Below are positions 49,901-58,327 of a stretch of DNA of 64,000 nucleotides, piece after piece. The position numbers and the translations under genes were made by a program. Below the pieces are notes generated by a model. It searched no databases. It was not told where the DNA came from and worked only from the letters and a program-made list of their open reading frames with translations. Position 1 is the stretch's first letter; every line of letters begins with the position of its first letter. Source of the DNA: Asterias rubens (taxonomy: Eukaryota; Echinodermata; Asteroidea; Forcipulatida; Asteriidae); the NCBI RefSeq assembly GCF_902459465.1, contig NC_047070.1:1426001-1490000 (forward strand), read 5' to 3'.

Positions 49901-51511
49901 GTGTTTTTGCGCAACATGCTGCCAGTCAAACCAGGAACACCGGGGCAAACCCCTTCTCTTTTCAATAAGTGCACTGGTTTCTTTAACGTGCAATACACAA
50001 CACACAGGACCAACAGCTTCATGTCTAAGCCAGAAGACTAAGCATTGGTTATGTGTATTGCTTAAGGGCAGAGGTGTCTCGACTAGGCTTGACTCACACT
50101 CTTGCTGAAAATAGTGTTGCAACAAACATCTTAATAGATAATAAGTTTTGCATCTGGGATAAAGACAATAATTTTTTTTCCCACCCTTACACCGATGTGT
50201 AATGAGCACTGAATACCCTTTCTGCATAAATTCCCCCATCCATCTTGAAAACATGAAACCCATGAACACAACAGCATCAAGCTACCAAGTACATATAGAA
50301 CATGAAGGACCTTACTTTGGTGTGTCCACAGTCTCAAGAAGTGCAGAGTACTGGCAAGCACAATTCTGTAAGAAAAAAACAGCAACAGAAATACAGTATG
50401 GGCAGCGAATTAAGATAATTGCTAAAACATATTAACCAGTTGATGCTGGATGTCGAGTTAGCACACCAATGTTTCTCCAGATTTGATTCTCAGTTGTTCA
50501 CAAAAGTTAAAGGCAGTGGACACTATTGGCAATTACTAAAAATTATTGTTAGCATAAAAATCTACTTGGTAACAAGCAATGGAGAGCTGTTGATAGAATA
50601 AAACATTGTGAGAAACGGCTCCCTCTGAAGTAAAAGAATTTTTGAAAAAGAGGAAATTTTCCACTAAAATAAAGATCTCAGAATTAGATTTTGAGGTCCC
50701 GAAATCAAACATCTGAAAGCACACAACTTTGTGTGACAAGGGTTTTTTTCTTCCATTATTATCTCGCAATTTCGACGACCAAATCGAGTTCAAATTTTCA
50801 CAGGTTTGTTATTTTATGCATATGTTGAGATACACAAAGTGAGAAGACTGGTCTTTGACAATCACCAAAGGTGTCACAGTGTCTTTAAGCAATGGTTTTA
50901 CCGTGGAGTTATAAAAACTAACCTTCTGTGAGAACCAGTCAGAGGGTCTCGCTGGATCGCCAAATGGCTTGATAGCACGGCTCACTGATACCCTGGTCCA
51001 AAACAAACAACACCAATTTGATTTTAGTTTGTTTCATACTAATAATAACAAAGACATTTATAAAGCACAAAAGAATATCCATCCAAGAGGTGCTCAAGTC
51101 ACTAAAAAGAAGAAAAGTTATTAAAAATGGCATGTCATATGGTGTGTTTTCAATTGGGTATTGAAACTATCAACAGTCCAACACGTCACTGAGTTTTGGG
51201 GACTTTGTTCCACAAGCGAGGGAGTGGCAGGGGAAGCAAATGCTTGATCACCCAATGATCTTTATCGATGTCGTGGCAGCTGGAGATAGATCACAAGAAA
51301 AAACGGAGACCTGAGTGAGATGGCTTAATATCGATTTAAATGAGAGAATTCATTGCCATTAATTAAAGTGTGATAACCAAACGAAAACCTGCTCTTTAAA
51401 TGGTTAAAATGTTTCTGCTTACCAGTTTTGATCCCCACTCCTTATGACGGACGACGCTAAGCAAAGTTTTTCCCGGATACTCCATTGGTCAGTTGAGATC
51501 ACACCCGCCAT
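37831..51511 (-). CDS. BRD8: BRD8, bromodomain subunit of the TIP60/NuA4 acetyltransferase complex (897 aa, 17 coding exons)
   Basis: Coding exons in gene order: 51423-51511, 50923-50992, 50316-50365, 49573-49776, 49036-49109, 48394-48542, 47961-48077, 47141-47204, 46058-46233, 45427-45519, 44239-44910, 42162-42362, 41208-41461, 40558-40629, 39396-39642, 38448-38528, 37831-37911. They sum to 2694 bases with every phase matching. The N-terminus (WSIREKLCLASSVIRSGDQN, then WVSVSRAIKPF) is the BRD8 SANT-like segment. A Lys/Glu-rich coiled coil spans residues about 80-165. The middle is low complexity, Ser/Pro/Thr-rich. The bromodomain is at about 745-845 with YANIFLHPVTDDIAPGYKSI and the acetyl-lysine pocket Asn in MFQNAIMYNN. 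BRD8 is a nuclear chromatin reader in the TIP60 complex. One exon start (46233, after TTTGAAG) has a weak acceptor. Confidence 0.95.
38448..38528 (-). CDS. BRD8 coding exon 16
   Basis: Encodes EFVSTQALVQQPDSTKMLRG and RGKQGQV, phase 0 both ends, matching QFLATQLIMQ...SLRGR of human BRD8. Confidence 0.9.
38627..39001. mobile_element. TTAA-flanked MITE, family 3 (CACTTTCGG / CCGAAAGTG ends)
   Basis: TTAA on both sides. Inverted ends AGCCATTATACACTTTCGG and CCGAAAGTGTCCAATGGCT; central palindrome TCTCAACATCGAGAATT. A related copy is at about 61822-62130. BRD8 intron 15. Confidence 0.78.
39396..39642 (-). CDS. BRD8 coding exon 15 (bromodomain core)
   Basis: Encodes YANIFLHPVTDDIAPGYKSI, VLRPINLMTIKKNIESGCIR, TTDQFHRDMMLMFQNAIMYN and on to DVEKQIE. 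The ZA loop, the PxNLxTIKKNI helix A and the conserved Asn for acetyl-lysine binding are all present. Confidence 0.96.
39697..39835 (+). mobile_element. tRNA-Gly(GCC)-derived SINE with LINE-type tail
   Basis: 39697-39764 reads as a tRNA-Gly with GCC anticodon: GCATTGGTGG...CTCGCCTGCCAC...GGGTTCAACTCCC, acceptor ends GCATTGG and CTGATGC pairing with two wobbles. It lacks a base in the D-arm and has a mismatch in the anticodon stem. Directly downstream is CTTGAACACCCAGCAGGGTG, then GATAAGTGCGCGTTACAAGTC and TTATTATT, the same tail as the LINE fragment at 31715-32185. BRD8 intron 14. Confidence 0.85.
39841..40214. mobile_element. TTAA-flanked MITE, family 2, second copy
   Basis: TTAA at 39841 and 40211. 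The right end ACTCGTCCGATCCAAGGCAA, then CGTGTTCCT, is full; the left inverted end begins at TCGGACGAGTTGG and has lost about 20 terminal bases. The centre is an almost perfect palindrome (GGCCATTTATGGGAGTCAAA and its complement, about 39990-40050). Confidence 0.83.
40558..40629 (-). CDS. BRD8 coding exon 14 (bromodomain helix Z)
   Basis: Encodes EEDHAYKIWRKAIMLVWRAV and ASH plus AA; near-identical to the vertebrate KIWKKAIMLVWRAAANH. Confidence 0.95.
40679..40860. repeat. SINE/LINE-tail-like repeat (GCCCTGGTCAATGGGCCAATAACAT), copy 1
   Basis: Shares CTTTACATTAGTGCCCTGGT, TGGGCCAATAACAT and TTTCTCAGCTCCCTGGGGAG with 48565-48780. Starts GTTCTTATATAGCGCAATAA, a reversed form of ...GCACTATATAAG-type LINE tails. 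BRD8 intron 13. Confidence 0.7.
40892..40952. repeat. 20-bp tandem repeat, three units
   Basis: Three contiguous units of GGGCCAGTAAAATATTGACC with one substitution; BRD8 intron 13. Confidence 0.9.
41208..41461 (-). CDS. BRD8 coding exon 13 (acidic, precedes bromodomain)
   Basis: Encodes GEEDEFSHTDTPPTGRRTAG... and ESLPNSPASVSH plus AG. The SIPSSPAS-like ending matches the segment just before the BRD8 bromodomain in vertebrates. Confidence 0.92.
41640..42130. repeat. 109-bp minisatellite beside BRD8 exon 12
   Basis: TCAGAGTCCAA recurs at 41716, 41827, 41936 and 42045 (spacing 111, 109, 109), with a partial fifth unit from about 41645. The unit contains GTTATGAATGGTGTTGGACC and GCTTTACATGCGATCAGGTA. 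The two central units are almost identical. It ends about 30 bases before the exon 12 donor. Confidence 0.9.
42162..42362 (-). CDS. BRD8 coding exon 12 (AT-hook-like)
   Basis: Encodes ADRNLDLTAAVHSRGVIDKD...KKKATRGRPPNSQRKSTRR. The RGRPP core flanked by Lys/Arg resembles an AT-hook, a minor-groove DNA-binding motif. I do not recall this in vertebrate BRD8. Confidence 0.85.
42691..42790 (-). mobile_element. tRNA-derived SINE, minus orientation
   Basis: On the minus strand: ATAACTCAGTTGGTAGAGTG (box A) and GGTTCAAACC (box B, complement of 42728-42737), then a tail TTTTTCTTTGTTCGACCCAA. The pol III promoter spacing fits a tRNA head. Confidence 0.65.
42826..42910 (+). mobile_element. tRNA-derived SINE, plus orientation, head-to-head with the previous one
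   Basis: TGCCCGAGTTGGTTGAGCAC (box A) and TGTTCAAATAA (box B), then GAATTTTTCTTTGTTCAACC, the same tail as 42691-42790 in the opposite direction. Confidence 0.62.
44239..44910 (-). CDS. BRD8 coding exon 11 (large low-complexity exon)
   Basis: 672 bases, 224 codons, open throughout from CATAACTAG to VE|GTACAG. Rich in Ser, Thr, Lys, Pro and Gln (e.g. STQRSPRRKSLSPDQQKLIT), with SPRR and SPxK sites typical of disordered, phosphorylatable nuclear regions. No domain recognised. Confidence 0.85.
45427..45519 (-). CDS. BRD8 coding exon 10
   Basis: Encodes TKVEPQETKSDESEMVNVED and PVIEQQPTDPQ, phase 0 both ends. The acceptor ATATCAAAG is weak; the donor is GTACCC. The acidic KVEP wording resembles the IKVEPAEPEP stretch of vertebrate BRD8. 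Confidence 0.7.
46058..46233 (-). CDS. BRD8 coding exon 9
   Basis: Encodes TASDLVELLSPYPVDSPSSQ and on to EPLILKIEKGILKTKE, donor GTAGGT. The start at 46233 after TTTGAAG was chosen because it alone restores phase; the acceptor is pyrimidine-poor, so the exact boundary is less sure. Confidence 0.75.
46310..46673 (+). mobile_element. TTAA-flanked MITE, family 1
   Basis: TTAA at 46310 and 46670. Ends AGGCAGTGGACACTATTGAT and CAATAGTGCCCAGTGTCT; central hairpin GAGACCTCAGATTTAGAAT / TTTGAGGTCTC. BRD8 intron 8. Confidence 0.87.
47141..47204 (-). CDS. BRD8 coding exon 8
   Basis: Encodes ILEADVPIDTDNDEAAERLL and A plus G. Acceptor TTTCTAG, donor GTAAAT. Acidic. Confidence 0.78.
47240..47720 (-). 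mobile_element. 5'-truncated non-LTR retrotransposon fragment
   Basis: Minus-strand reading: KLHWLPIHESIIFKLLTITY, KCVNETAPPYLTELITSYQP, RTLRSSSDTRIFTKLKTRY, AAALNLWDNAS, the CR1/L2/Jockey-like reverse transcriptase C-terminus. BRD8 intron 7. Confidence 0.8.
47961..48077 (-). CDS. BRD8 coding exon 7
   Basis: Encodes TTDESGAVPSDTSVQHDKSA and SAILTSLAAAKEQEQDALA, phase 0 at both ends, with acceptor CACCTGCAG and donor GTAAGT. ILTSLLEAG-like wording near the AILTSL segment echoes the vertebrate LSRLLEAG motif weakly. Confidence 0.83.
48100..48390. mobile_element. Two LINE tails: minus fragment and a plus GCGCCTTGAGAACCTTG tail
   Basis: 48105-48290 on minus reads RPKIWNKLPNHIKDTTSFNM then FKSLLKAHLVHEA, a reverse transcriptase end. 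48310-48390 on plus is CAGCGCCTTGAGAACCTTGT...GTGCACTATATAAGACTTTG with an ATTAT end; a matching tail is at 53172-53252. BRD8 intron 6. Confidence 0.7.
48394..48542 (-). CDS. BRD8 coding exon 6
   Basis: Encodes KLPSKLAFHSPHKRRPPTRA...CQSETSQGDSVEVDEDTSQT-PVK. Basic then acidic low-complexity sequence; assigned by phase and splice sites (CTTTGCAG, GTATGA). Confidence 0.82.
48565..48780. repeat. SINE/LINE-tail-like repeat, copy 2
   Basis: Same motif order as 40679-40860; it also includes GCACCCATTTATACCCCTGG followed by GTGAA, a string that often ends such repeats in marine animals (general knowledge). BRD8 intron 5. Confidence 0.68.
49036..49109 (-). CDS. BRD8 coding exon 5 (Ala-rich coiled coil end)
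   Basis: Encodes QKRAAEEAMEARKAAAELAK then AAAA, between TTTTCCAG and GTATGT. Confidence 0.85.
49573..49776 (-). CDS. BRD8 coding exon 4 (coiled coil)
   Basis: Encodes RKRSERGEVVDTPGDLIVRK followed by a Glu/Lys/Gln-rich helix (MTKERIAELKTKLEEDKAQY) to MWDEIQ. It corresponds to the conserved VEDVIVRKLTAERVEELK region of BRD8. Confidence 0.93.
50316..50365 (-). CDS. BRD8 coding exon 3
   Basis: A 50-base exon encoding NCACQYSALLETVDTP plus AA, between TTTTCTTACAG and GTAAGG. It matches the CASQYSELLETTETP segment of vertebrate BRD8. Confidence 0.9.
50507..50888 (+). mobile_element. TTAA-flanked MITE, family 1
   Basis: TTAA at 50507 and 50885. Ends AGGCAGTGGACACTATTGGC and GTGTCACAGTGTCT. BRD8 intron 2, ending only 34 bases before exon 2's donor side. 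Confidence 0.86.
50923..50992 (-). CDS. BRD8 coding exon 2
   Basis: Encodes VSVSRAIKPFGDPARPSDWF then SQK, almost identical to the human protein as remembered. It directly neighbours a family 1 MITE (50507-50888). Confidence 0.93.
51040..51290 (-). mobile_element. Decayed LINE 3' fragment
   Basis: The minus strand shows frame-shifted remnants such as WGDQAF, LVEQSPQNS / LWNKVPK and NTQLKTHHM, consistent with a degraded reverse transcriptase C-terminus, followed by a GTGCTTTATAAATGTC-like tail. BRD8 intron 1. Confidence 0.5.
51423..51511 (-). CDS. BRD8 coding exon 1
   Basis: ATG at 51511 within CACCATTGACCATGGCG. It encodes MAGVISTDQWSIREKLCLAS and SVIRSGDQN plus TG, donor GTAAGC. Homologous to the start of the BRD8 SANT-like region. 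A good acceptor (TTTCTTTACAG ending at 51561) lies about 50 bases upstream, suggesting a further 5' non-coding exon. Confidence 0.9.
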
Positions 51512-51786
51512 GGTCAATGGTGATGTTTAGTACAATACAGTCAACAATTATCAGATGAACCTGTAAAGAAATTACAGAGGAAATTATTTAAAACAGCTTC
51601 CGTTAGTTCCCAGGCAAAAGTTAGAATATACCTACTTAAAAGAATTGAGTAAGTAGGCCCAGCCAATTTTCTACCTACAGTCCAGGTAGCAGTTAAAAAG
51701 AAGGACAGTTCTTTTTATAAGAAGTCTCCAGCAATCTACTCTGCTGTAGGAGAGGAGTCTCCCGAATTCCGAAATATCCTCTCCGG

Positions 51787-51880
51787 GGAAGTAGAATATG
51801 AAGCAAGACAAGTTATCAAAAGAACATAATCTACCCAGTATTTATTAGGTACATGGTGTTACCACAAACCAAATATACAT
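51787..51880. repeat. Repeat carrying GGTGTTACCACAAACCAAATAT, copy 3
   Basis: Shares AGTAGAATATGAAGCAAGAC and ACATGGTGTTACCACAAACC with 31595-31670. Confidence 0.65.
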
Positions 51881-52856
51881 TTAGAGAAGTCACAAAACAG
51901 TATCAACAAAGTAAAAATCCACAAACTGTTACCGTATTTTAACCATATCCCAATTGCTTATTACAATACACAAAGATTTGGTGCTCAACTAATCAGTATT
52001 TACCCAAAGGATCGTTCAGTACCTCAATACAGTTGACTACATTTAGTAAAATACTACGTCTGAACTACACAACACAGGTTAACTTCATGCGCATGCCATG
52101 TTTTGTGATAAAAATATCTCCCAATCCAAGTCTGACTATAATTTAATGTGTTAGCGTGCAGACTTCACCACAGCAGTGCAGTCTAATAATATAGTAATCA
52201 TCAAATGCAATGTGTTTACACAGCAAGGCGAGTTAGGTTCAAAGTCTAACTTGAAAAGCTTTGTTTTCTATTGTTGTATTTTTTCCCCCTCCATACATGT
52301 AGATGAGGACTGATTATGCAAATACTGCCGATACTCCATTTTGCATTCATGAACAAACCAAACCCAACTACCGGATGCTTATATTGTTGTTTATCGCCTG
52401 GTACCGGCATACAGCAAAGGGTGAGAACCACGCCTGCCTAAATCGGTTGACATTTTGGTCATTGCCTCATCGGATATTGTTGGTACATGTTTATCAAAAC
52501 CTTCTTGGAAACTCCGGGTAGATTTACTGTGTTATCAGCAAGTTACGTGTACCGGTAAATGTAAATGCACCACCGAGGAGTTGTAATCACCACATGCGTC
52601 TAGACTGTTACCTCAAGATTGCACTGCCTGCTTTATTCACTATACTCAGTCTTGACAAACAAAATACTGGGTGTCAAAAAAATTGATTCCATATTTTCAG
52701 GCACTCATTCAGCACAGAGTGTATTTAAGGAACCATTCCATTACCAGTTTCTTATGGTGTGGTTTTATAGAATTGGACCGACATACTGAAGTAAGTGACA
52801 ACCACGCCTGATTGAACCATACTTGGAACTTTCTGACGACGTTCAAATCAAACATC

Positions 52857-53118
52857 ATGCTGTCTCGACGCAACCAGGTGCCTTTTGGCATCGTGCTGTT
52901 ATTATCTCTCTGTTCTTTTGGCGCTTTGATCGCTGGGTGTGCCACGCCGAACTGGATTGATGCCATAGCAACTAGAGAAAACGTTACAAATAGCTCGGCT
53001 ATAACAAATCCGAACAGTGTCCCATCCCCTTTTACAGGACTCATTCACTTCGGGTTGTTCAACGGAGTCAAGCAATTTAATTATGGATTCAGCTCGCGAC
53101 CGCCACAGTCTTTCTCAA
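52857..53118 (+). CDS. Clarin-like first coding exon, copy 1
   Basis: The open frame from ATG at 52857 (AACATCATGC) to donor AA|GTAAGT encodes 87 residues plus one base: MLSRRNQVPFGIVLLLSLCS, a first membrane span, then GCATPNWIDAIATREN with sequons NVT and NSS, and FGLFNGVKQFNYGFSSRP. The order span, TPxWI, glycosylated loop, YGLFxG and GLxxRP is that of the first exon of clarins (four-span tetraspanin/claudin-like proteins; CLRN1 works in hair cells and photoreceptors), and phase 1 equals CLRN1 exon 1 as remembered. No later exons were found before 59.9 kb. In BRD8's possible 5' intron, opposite strand. Confidence 0.68.
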
Positions 53119-53171
53119 GTAAGTGCTATACAGAATTCATTACTTTCAATAACCTCTCTTTCTGTATAAAT

Positions 53172-53252
53172 GTATATACTAAGCGCCTTGAGTACCTTGT
53201 TGGTAGATACATGTGCTATCTAAGACAAATTTGACATTATTATTATTATTAT
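53172..53252 (+). mobile_element. LINE 3' tail
   Basis: AAGCGCCTTGAGTACCTTGT, TGGTAGATACATGTGCTATC and (ATT)n; matches 48310-48390. Confidence 0.65.
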
Positions 53253-53279
53253 ACATAAACCTAGAGGCATCGGATGCCT

Positions 53280-53657
53280 TTGGTAGTTGTCATAGACCAG
53301 TATTCTCACTTAAAATCTCATGCATATCATGCATGGTGTATCTCATGCATAAAATAACAAATCTGTGAAAATGGTAATGATGGTAATCGCAGTTGCAAGA
53401 GAATAATGAAAGAAAAAAAACCTTCGAAGCACAAAATAATGTTTGCGCTTTCAGATGCCTGAGAAAAAGACTTCAGGGTTGAAGCCTTCTGATATTTGAG
53501 TAAAAAATTACATCTTTCTAAAAAACTACGTTACTTCAGAGGGAGCCGTTTCTCAGAATGTTTTATACTAACAACAGCTCTCTGTTGCTCGTGACCAAGT
53601 AAGTTTTTATGCTGACAATTATTTTGAGTAATTACCAATAGTGTCCACTGCCTTCAC
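53280..53657. mobile_element. Decayed family 1 MITE
   Basis: The right end ATTTTGAGTAATTACCAATA then GTGTCCACTGCCTTCA and inner AGAGGGAGCCGTTTCTCA match family 1; the left end is eroded. Confidence 0.65.
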
Positions 53658-53664
53658 ATGGAAC

Positions 53665-53842
53665 TGAAGGGTATATGATGCTTGGTAATCACTCTACAAA
53701 TTAATGACAATAAGAAACCTTTGGTTTTAGAAGCCAAAGCTGCTCAGCTTTGTTTAGTATAAATATCATTATCCGCTCTTGACTTTTCGACAATATCGAA
53801 CCCTTCCAAAAACCAATTTAAGGTATACTTTTCCTTTAAACG
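53665..53842. repeat. Repeat of the GTAATCACTCTACAAATTAATGACAATAA type
   Basis: Shares GGTAATCACTCTA-AAATTAAT with the start of the repeat at about 22515 inside the SRSF10-like A minor intron, and ends ...GTATACTTTTCCTTTAA. Probably another TTAA-flanked MITE family. Confidence 0.5.
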
Positions 53843-54299
53843 CATTACATTTGATTTAAAATCTTCCCATTTCTTTTCTACTGTGGTCTGGAAAAGAACC
53901 TGAGGTAAACTTGTTTAATTAAACTAGTTTAGATTACAGTCACTGACCAATTCAAATCACCTCTTTGATGGATGAATATTGAAATTGGACTACTATTTCC
54001 CGTAAAAAAAACCCACCTCAAGCTACTGTACTGGTAGTGGTAGTGAGTAAACATAATATTCAACTGGCTGCTCACCATTCTTTCTAACAAACAAATAAGG
54101 TAACACTATTGATAAAGAAGTTCTGGCGGTCAAATGGTCGGATAAGTATGTCATGTTAATAAAAGTTCGCAAAAATTAACTTGCAATTTTGTTATTTATC
54201 CCAAAGCATGACTATCATCTATGTAAAAGAACCAAATTGATGGTATAATTATTTGTGGTAATCTTCCTCTGAATTGAGCTGCTGTCCGAATAATAATAT

Positions 54300-54372
54300 T
54301 AATAATACTACTAATATAAAGACTTGTTAATGCGTACATATCCACTCTGCTGGGTGTTCAAGGCGCAGAATG
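54300..54372 (-). mobile_element. Solo LINE 3' tail
   Basis: ACTTGTTAATGCGTACATATCCACTCTGCTGGGTGTTCAAGG-type sequence, the reverse of the tail at 39780-39830 and equal to that at 31742-31790, preceded by an AAT-rich run. Nothing of the ORF remains visible. Confidence 0.7.
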
Positions 54373-55238
54373 GCACACCGAGTCAGCGAGTGAAACCATA
54401 GTGACTTTGTTCATGATGATCATTCGTAACTTAACAATACATCTATGACTATGCTGGTACTCATAGGACTAGAGCTCGGTAAAGTTCACCCCAAGTTCTG
54501 GATGTAAATAAAGCTGTGACTGTGAGTGTGATGCAGACTAGATCGGGGTGAAGAAGATGAAAAGTTTGACTGTGTTCAAAAGTCAGACTGCTGAGGAATG
54601 CGTTGTGAGGCACTCTCTGAAGTCAGAAGTATCCAGAAGGACGTACGAGGACAACCTCAACAGGTGTTTGTACGGAGACCAATACAGATACAGATAACAC
54701 ATCTGATCTATTGCAACTAACTACGATAGAAGTCACAGAGGATTCCGTCACAGAAATAATAAAATTGAGGATGATCAGAGTCTGAGTGACCCTTGTCTGG
54801 ATTTTGGAAATTGTATGACTCTCTGACTCTGAGTCTGAGTGCTGACCAGTGACTGTCAGTGTCAGTGAGTCTAGACTAGTCGTCTTCATCAATCAATCAA
54901 ATCAAGCAAGTCGACACAGAGACAGTGAGAATTATTTGGAAACCCAATTATTGAACTCTCCGAGATGCCCAGCCATGTCTCCAAAGTATCAGCCTCAGCC
55001 ATTTTACAACGGCTGATCACTAAATTACAGAGTGAGTGATTGTATTCATCATCCGAAGGCGAAAGTAACTGGTGAAGGTCGACTTGTCTATCCTACACGA
55101 CTCTCTACGTGGATGTCTTTTATGATCGGTTCCCCGTTTCTCGTCAAAAACAAGTTTAGATTGTACTTAAAAAGTGCGATCACAAACATAATATAAATAT
55201 GATATAACATTGATTGTGAACTTTGCCGTTTGACTTAC

Positions 55239-55325
55239 ATTTCTGGCCGCAGAGACTAAAATCGTAGCTTCACTTTCAGTTCACACACGGCGGCGATCAA
55301 GTTGTGGACGCCGCCATTACTTTCG
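55239..55325 (-). promoter_or_regulatory. Candidate BRD8 non-coding first exon and promoter
   Basis: On the minus strand: AAGTAATGGCGGCGTCCAC, which resembles a YY1-type initiator element (AAnATGGCGGC), then about 80 bases and the strong donor AAT|GTAAGT (exon edge 55239). The acceptor TTTCTTTACAG before 51560 could receive it, making a 3.7-kb 5' UTR intron. The link between the two is inference; the ATG here opens only a seven-codon frame. Confidence 0.4.
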
Positions 55326-56384
55326 CTTTTCAATGGCTCCCTGTAAATCTCAATGCTTATTAAAGCAAGTATTCATGGTTTATTCAGCATACATGTAGGT
55401 CGTACACCAGCGAAATCCAATGCGTCATCGCAAATGAATTTTCCTTCTCGAGCAATGCCTTTTGTTGTGCGAAATTTCCCCAGCTGTTTTGGTTTGTTTT
55501 GGTGATTAAAAAGTTTAGGTCCAAACGACAAAATATGACTTATTAAAACGGAAAAGAAAAATTATTCACGTGCCGTACCCGTCAGCAAGGTGGAGATAGA
55601 TTTTATGAATCGGACTTTTCTTTTGTATTCGCCGATTTCGCTGATTTAATTTAAACTAGGGCATTGTTTGCATGTAATTTGTGAGTAATGCTTATTACCA
55701 CTATCACTAATTACGTGAGAATTTTAAAAATCCTATTCTGTGATCTTCAACATCTAGGTACATACATTACCCTTTACCAATAATTTGTTTGCTTGCTTAG
55801 TTACAGAGAAGTGTACAGGAGGTTTTATTAAAAACGGTCCTAAGCTAGATTACTAGATAGAAATAATTGCAAATTTTAGTCCTGAACTGAAATTGGCAAT
55901 TATTATTTGGCAGCCATACCCTTGCAAACCTAAAGTTATATTAAAGAAGTTCCCCACATATTATTATTACCCCTAAATGCCCGGGCCCCCAAACATTCAA
56001 AATTTTCAGAAATCCAACAAACCGTACAGCAAGCAACAACCAGCAATTTGCTCCATGCACTGTGTGCGAACGTAAGAAAATGCCCATAAACGAGGTTCAA
56101 CACCAAACTAGCACCACAGTCGAGCTACCGCTAAATAGCGTGGAAAGCAACGGGGAATGTTGACGTGCACCTTTCACGTTTATGGCATCACTGAACCTCT
56201 GATATGGGTGTTTTACGTTGCACGGGCGTGTTTATGGCGTCACTGTTGTTGCTTTGGATTGTCATTTGTGAGATTTGAACCCAAGATATTAGCTGAGATT
56301 TATATTAATGGCATCTGCTCATAAACCAAAATTATACAACGGTATCTAATAGAAAACTGCTAGCGCTCGAACGCATTAGGGAAC

Positions 56385-57335
56385 TAGAGATTTGACTGTA
56401 TTTCTGTGGTGAAGAGTGTCGCTTATCAGCGAGGCTTTTTCTGTGTAAGAAAATGCCCAATATACAGGTTTAACATCCGTGAGCATTTAGACGTTGCAAA
56501 ACCGCCGTTTATCACGGAAAGCAATGGGAAATATGGCGAGGTTGCTCCTACACAGGCGCAGCAACATTTCACCCCATTAATGGATGTTTTCGTAGCAATC
56601 ACCACATACACAAACAAATGGTGCTAGGCGATCTAAATTTATTTGTTGGTTTGCCAGATCCCAACTACGGAAGACGGACAAAGTCGCACCATACGTTTTA
56701 CATAGATGTAGATGGATTTCTTCTCCCAACGCTTATCCGTGTTGAACTAGAGATTTGATTGTATTTCTATGATGATGGCTGTCGCTTACTAGCGAGGCTT
56801 TCATTCGCACAAGAAAAAGGTTCTTTATACAGGTTAAACATTCGAGAATACCACACACTTTGCAAAACCCGCCTTTTAACACGGAAAGCAATGGGAATTT
56901 TGGTGAGTCATGGGGGGTCAATCAGCCAGCATCACTCACCTTCGTCGGGTGATCTAAATGAATTTGTGGGTTGCCATATCCCAACTGCGAAAGCCGGAGC
57001 TACTCTTTGAACAAGAGAATTTGACAGTATTTCTATGCTGATGGCTGTCACTTACTAGGGAGGCTTTTCCGTTTAAGAAAATGCCTAATATAGAGGTTCA
57101 ACATTTGAGACTATCCCACAAATCAAAACCTGCCTTTTAACACGGAAAGCAGTGGGAATTTAGCGATGTTGCTCCTTTATAGGCGCAGCAACATTTCACC
57201 CCAGTTATGGATGTTTTCATAGTAATCACAGCATACACAAAGAGATGGTGCCATGCGATCTAAATATTTTGTTTAGATTACCAGATCCGAACTACGACAG
57301 CCCGGACAAAGTCGCACCGTACGTTTTACGTTAGT
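56385..57335. repeat. Diverged tandem repeat, three units of about 270-360 bases
   Basis: Units start near 56385, 56748 and 57012. Shared ordered motifs: TTTGACTGTATTTCT, GTCGCTTA-AGCGAGGCTTT, AAGAAAATGCC, CACGGAAAGCAATGGGAA, GCGCAGCAACATTTCACCCC, GATCTAAAT and GGACAAAGTCGCACC(A/G)TACGTTTTAC. A remnant of a fourth is at about 56065-56170. No consistent ORF on either strand. Confidence 0.75.
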
Positions 57336-57940
57336 TTCGTAGACTGGGTGTTGGGGCTGATTGTACCATAGATATGGGAATATTTTTGTGCTAATATTGC
57401 CCGTACAATGTAATGAACTCTTCTAGCAATTCCGTTTTATCTTCGGTGCAATCCACATAGTGAGCACATTGGAGTATCTCAACGTAACAAAACCAATTCG
57501 CGAATGAACCTGAGTTATGAACTTTCTTTACGCGCAGCCTCCCATTCATTTAACGTGTACTGTCCCGTCATAAAATTAAGCCATTTTAGTGGTCCATTCG
57601 CTTGAAATGAGAAATTACCACTGCCGTGGTGACTTTATCGCGGGGATAGTTCAAAATGTGTAAATGAGGGGATTGTGATTTTGAACACGTTATCGGCCAA
57701 TTTTAAAGAAAAAGGCACCAAGTTTCTGGCAAGCATAGTTATAAAACATTATCACATTAAACATTTCACTCTGAAAATTTCTAATCTCTACAGGCCTAAA
57801 ATTATAAGATTTCAAATGGGGGCACAGTTACTACGCCACTGAATCTTTTCTATTATAAACTCACTAGTAGGCCTAATTGACAATATATTACGTACGTTTA
57901 TTTTGTTCTCTATTTGAAATTTTAGTTGGCCTATTAATGT

Positions 57941-58327
57941 TTAAAGGCAGTGGACACTATTGGTAAATTACTCAAAATAATTATCATCATAAAACCTTTC
58001 TTGATTACCAGCAATGGGGAGAAGTTGATAGTATAAAACATTGTGAGAAACAGCTCCCTCTGAAGTATAGTAGTTTTCGAGAAAAAAGTAATTTTCCACA
58101 AATTTGATTTTGAGACCTCAAGTTTAGAATTTGAGGTCTCGAAATCAAGCATCAGAAAGCACACAGCTTCGTATGACGAGGGTGTTTTTTCTTTCATTAT
58201 TATCTCGCAACTTTGACGACCGATTGAGCTAAAATTTTTACAGGTTTGTTATTCTATGCATATGTTAAGGTACACCAACTGTGAAGACTAGTCTTTGACA
58301 ATTACCAATAGTGTCCACTGTCTTTAA
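57941..58327 (+). mobile_element. TTAA-flanked MITE, family 1, cluster member 1
   Basis: TTAA at 57941 and 58324. Ends AGGCAGTGGACACTATTGGT and ATAGTGTCCACTGTCT. The right TTAA is shared with the next element. Confidence 0.88.

Noticed and set aside
54623-54892. Minus-strand Ser/Val-rich ORF
   Set aside because: Arises from low-complexity GACTCTGAGTCTGAG-like sequence; no homology or splice context.
56406-56921. ORFs on both strands in the 56.4-57.3 kb repeat
   Set aside because: Frames are not preserved between the tandem units, so coding is unlikely.
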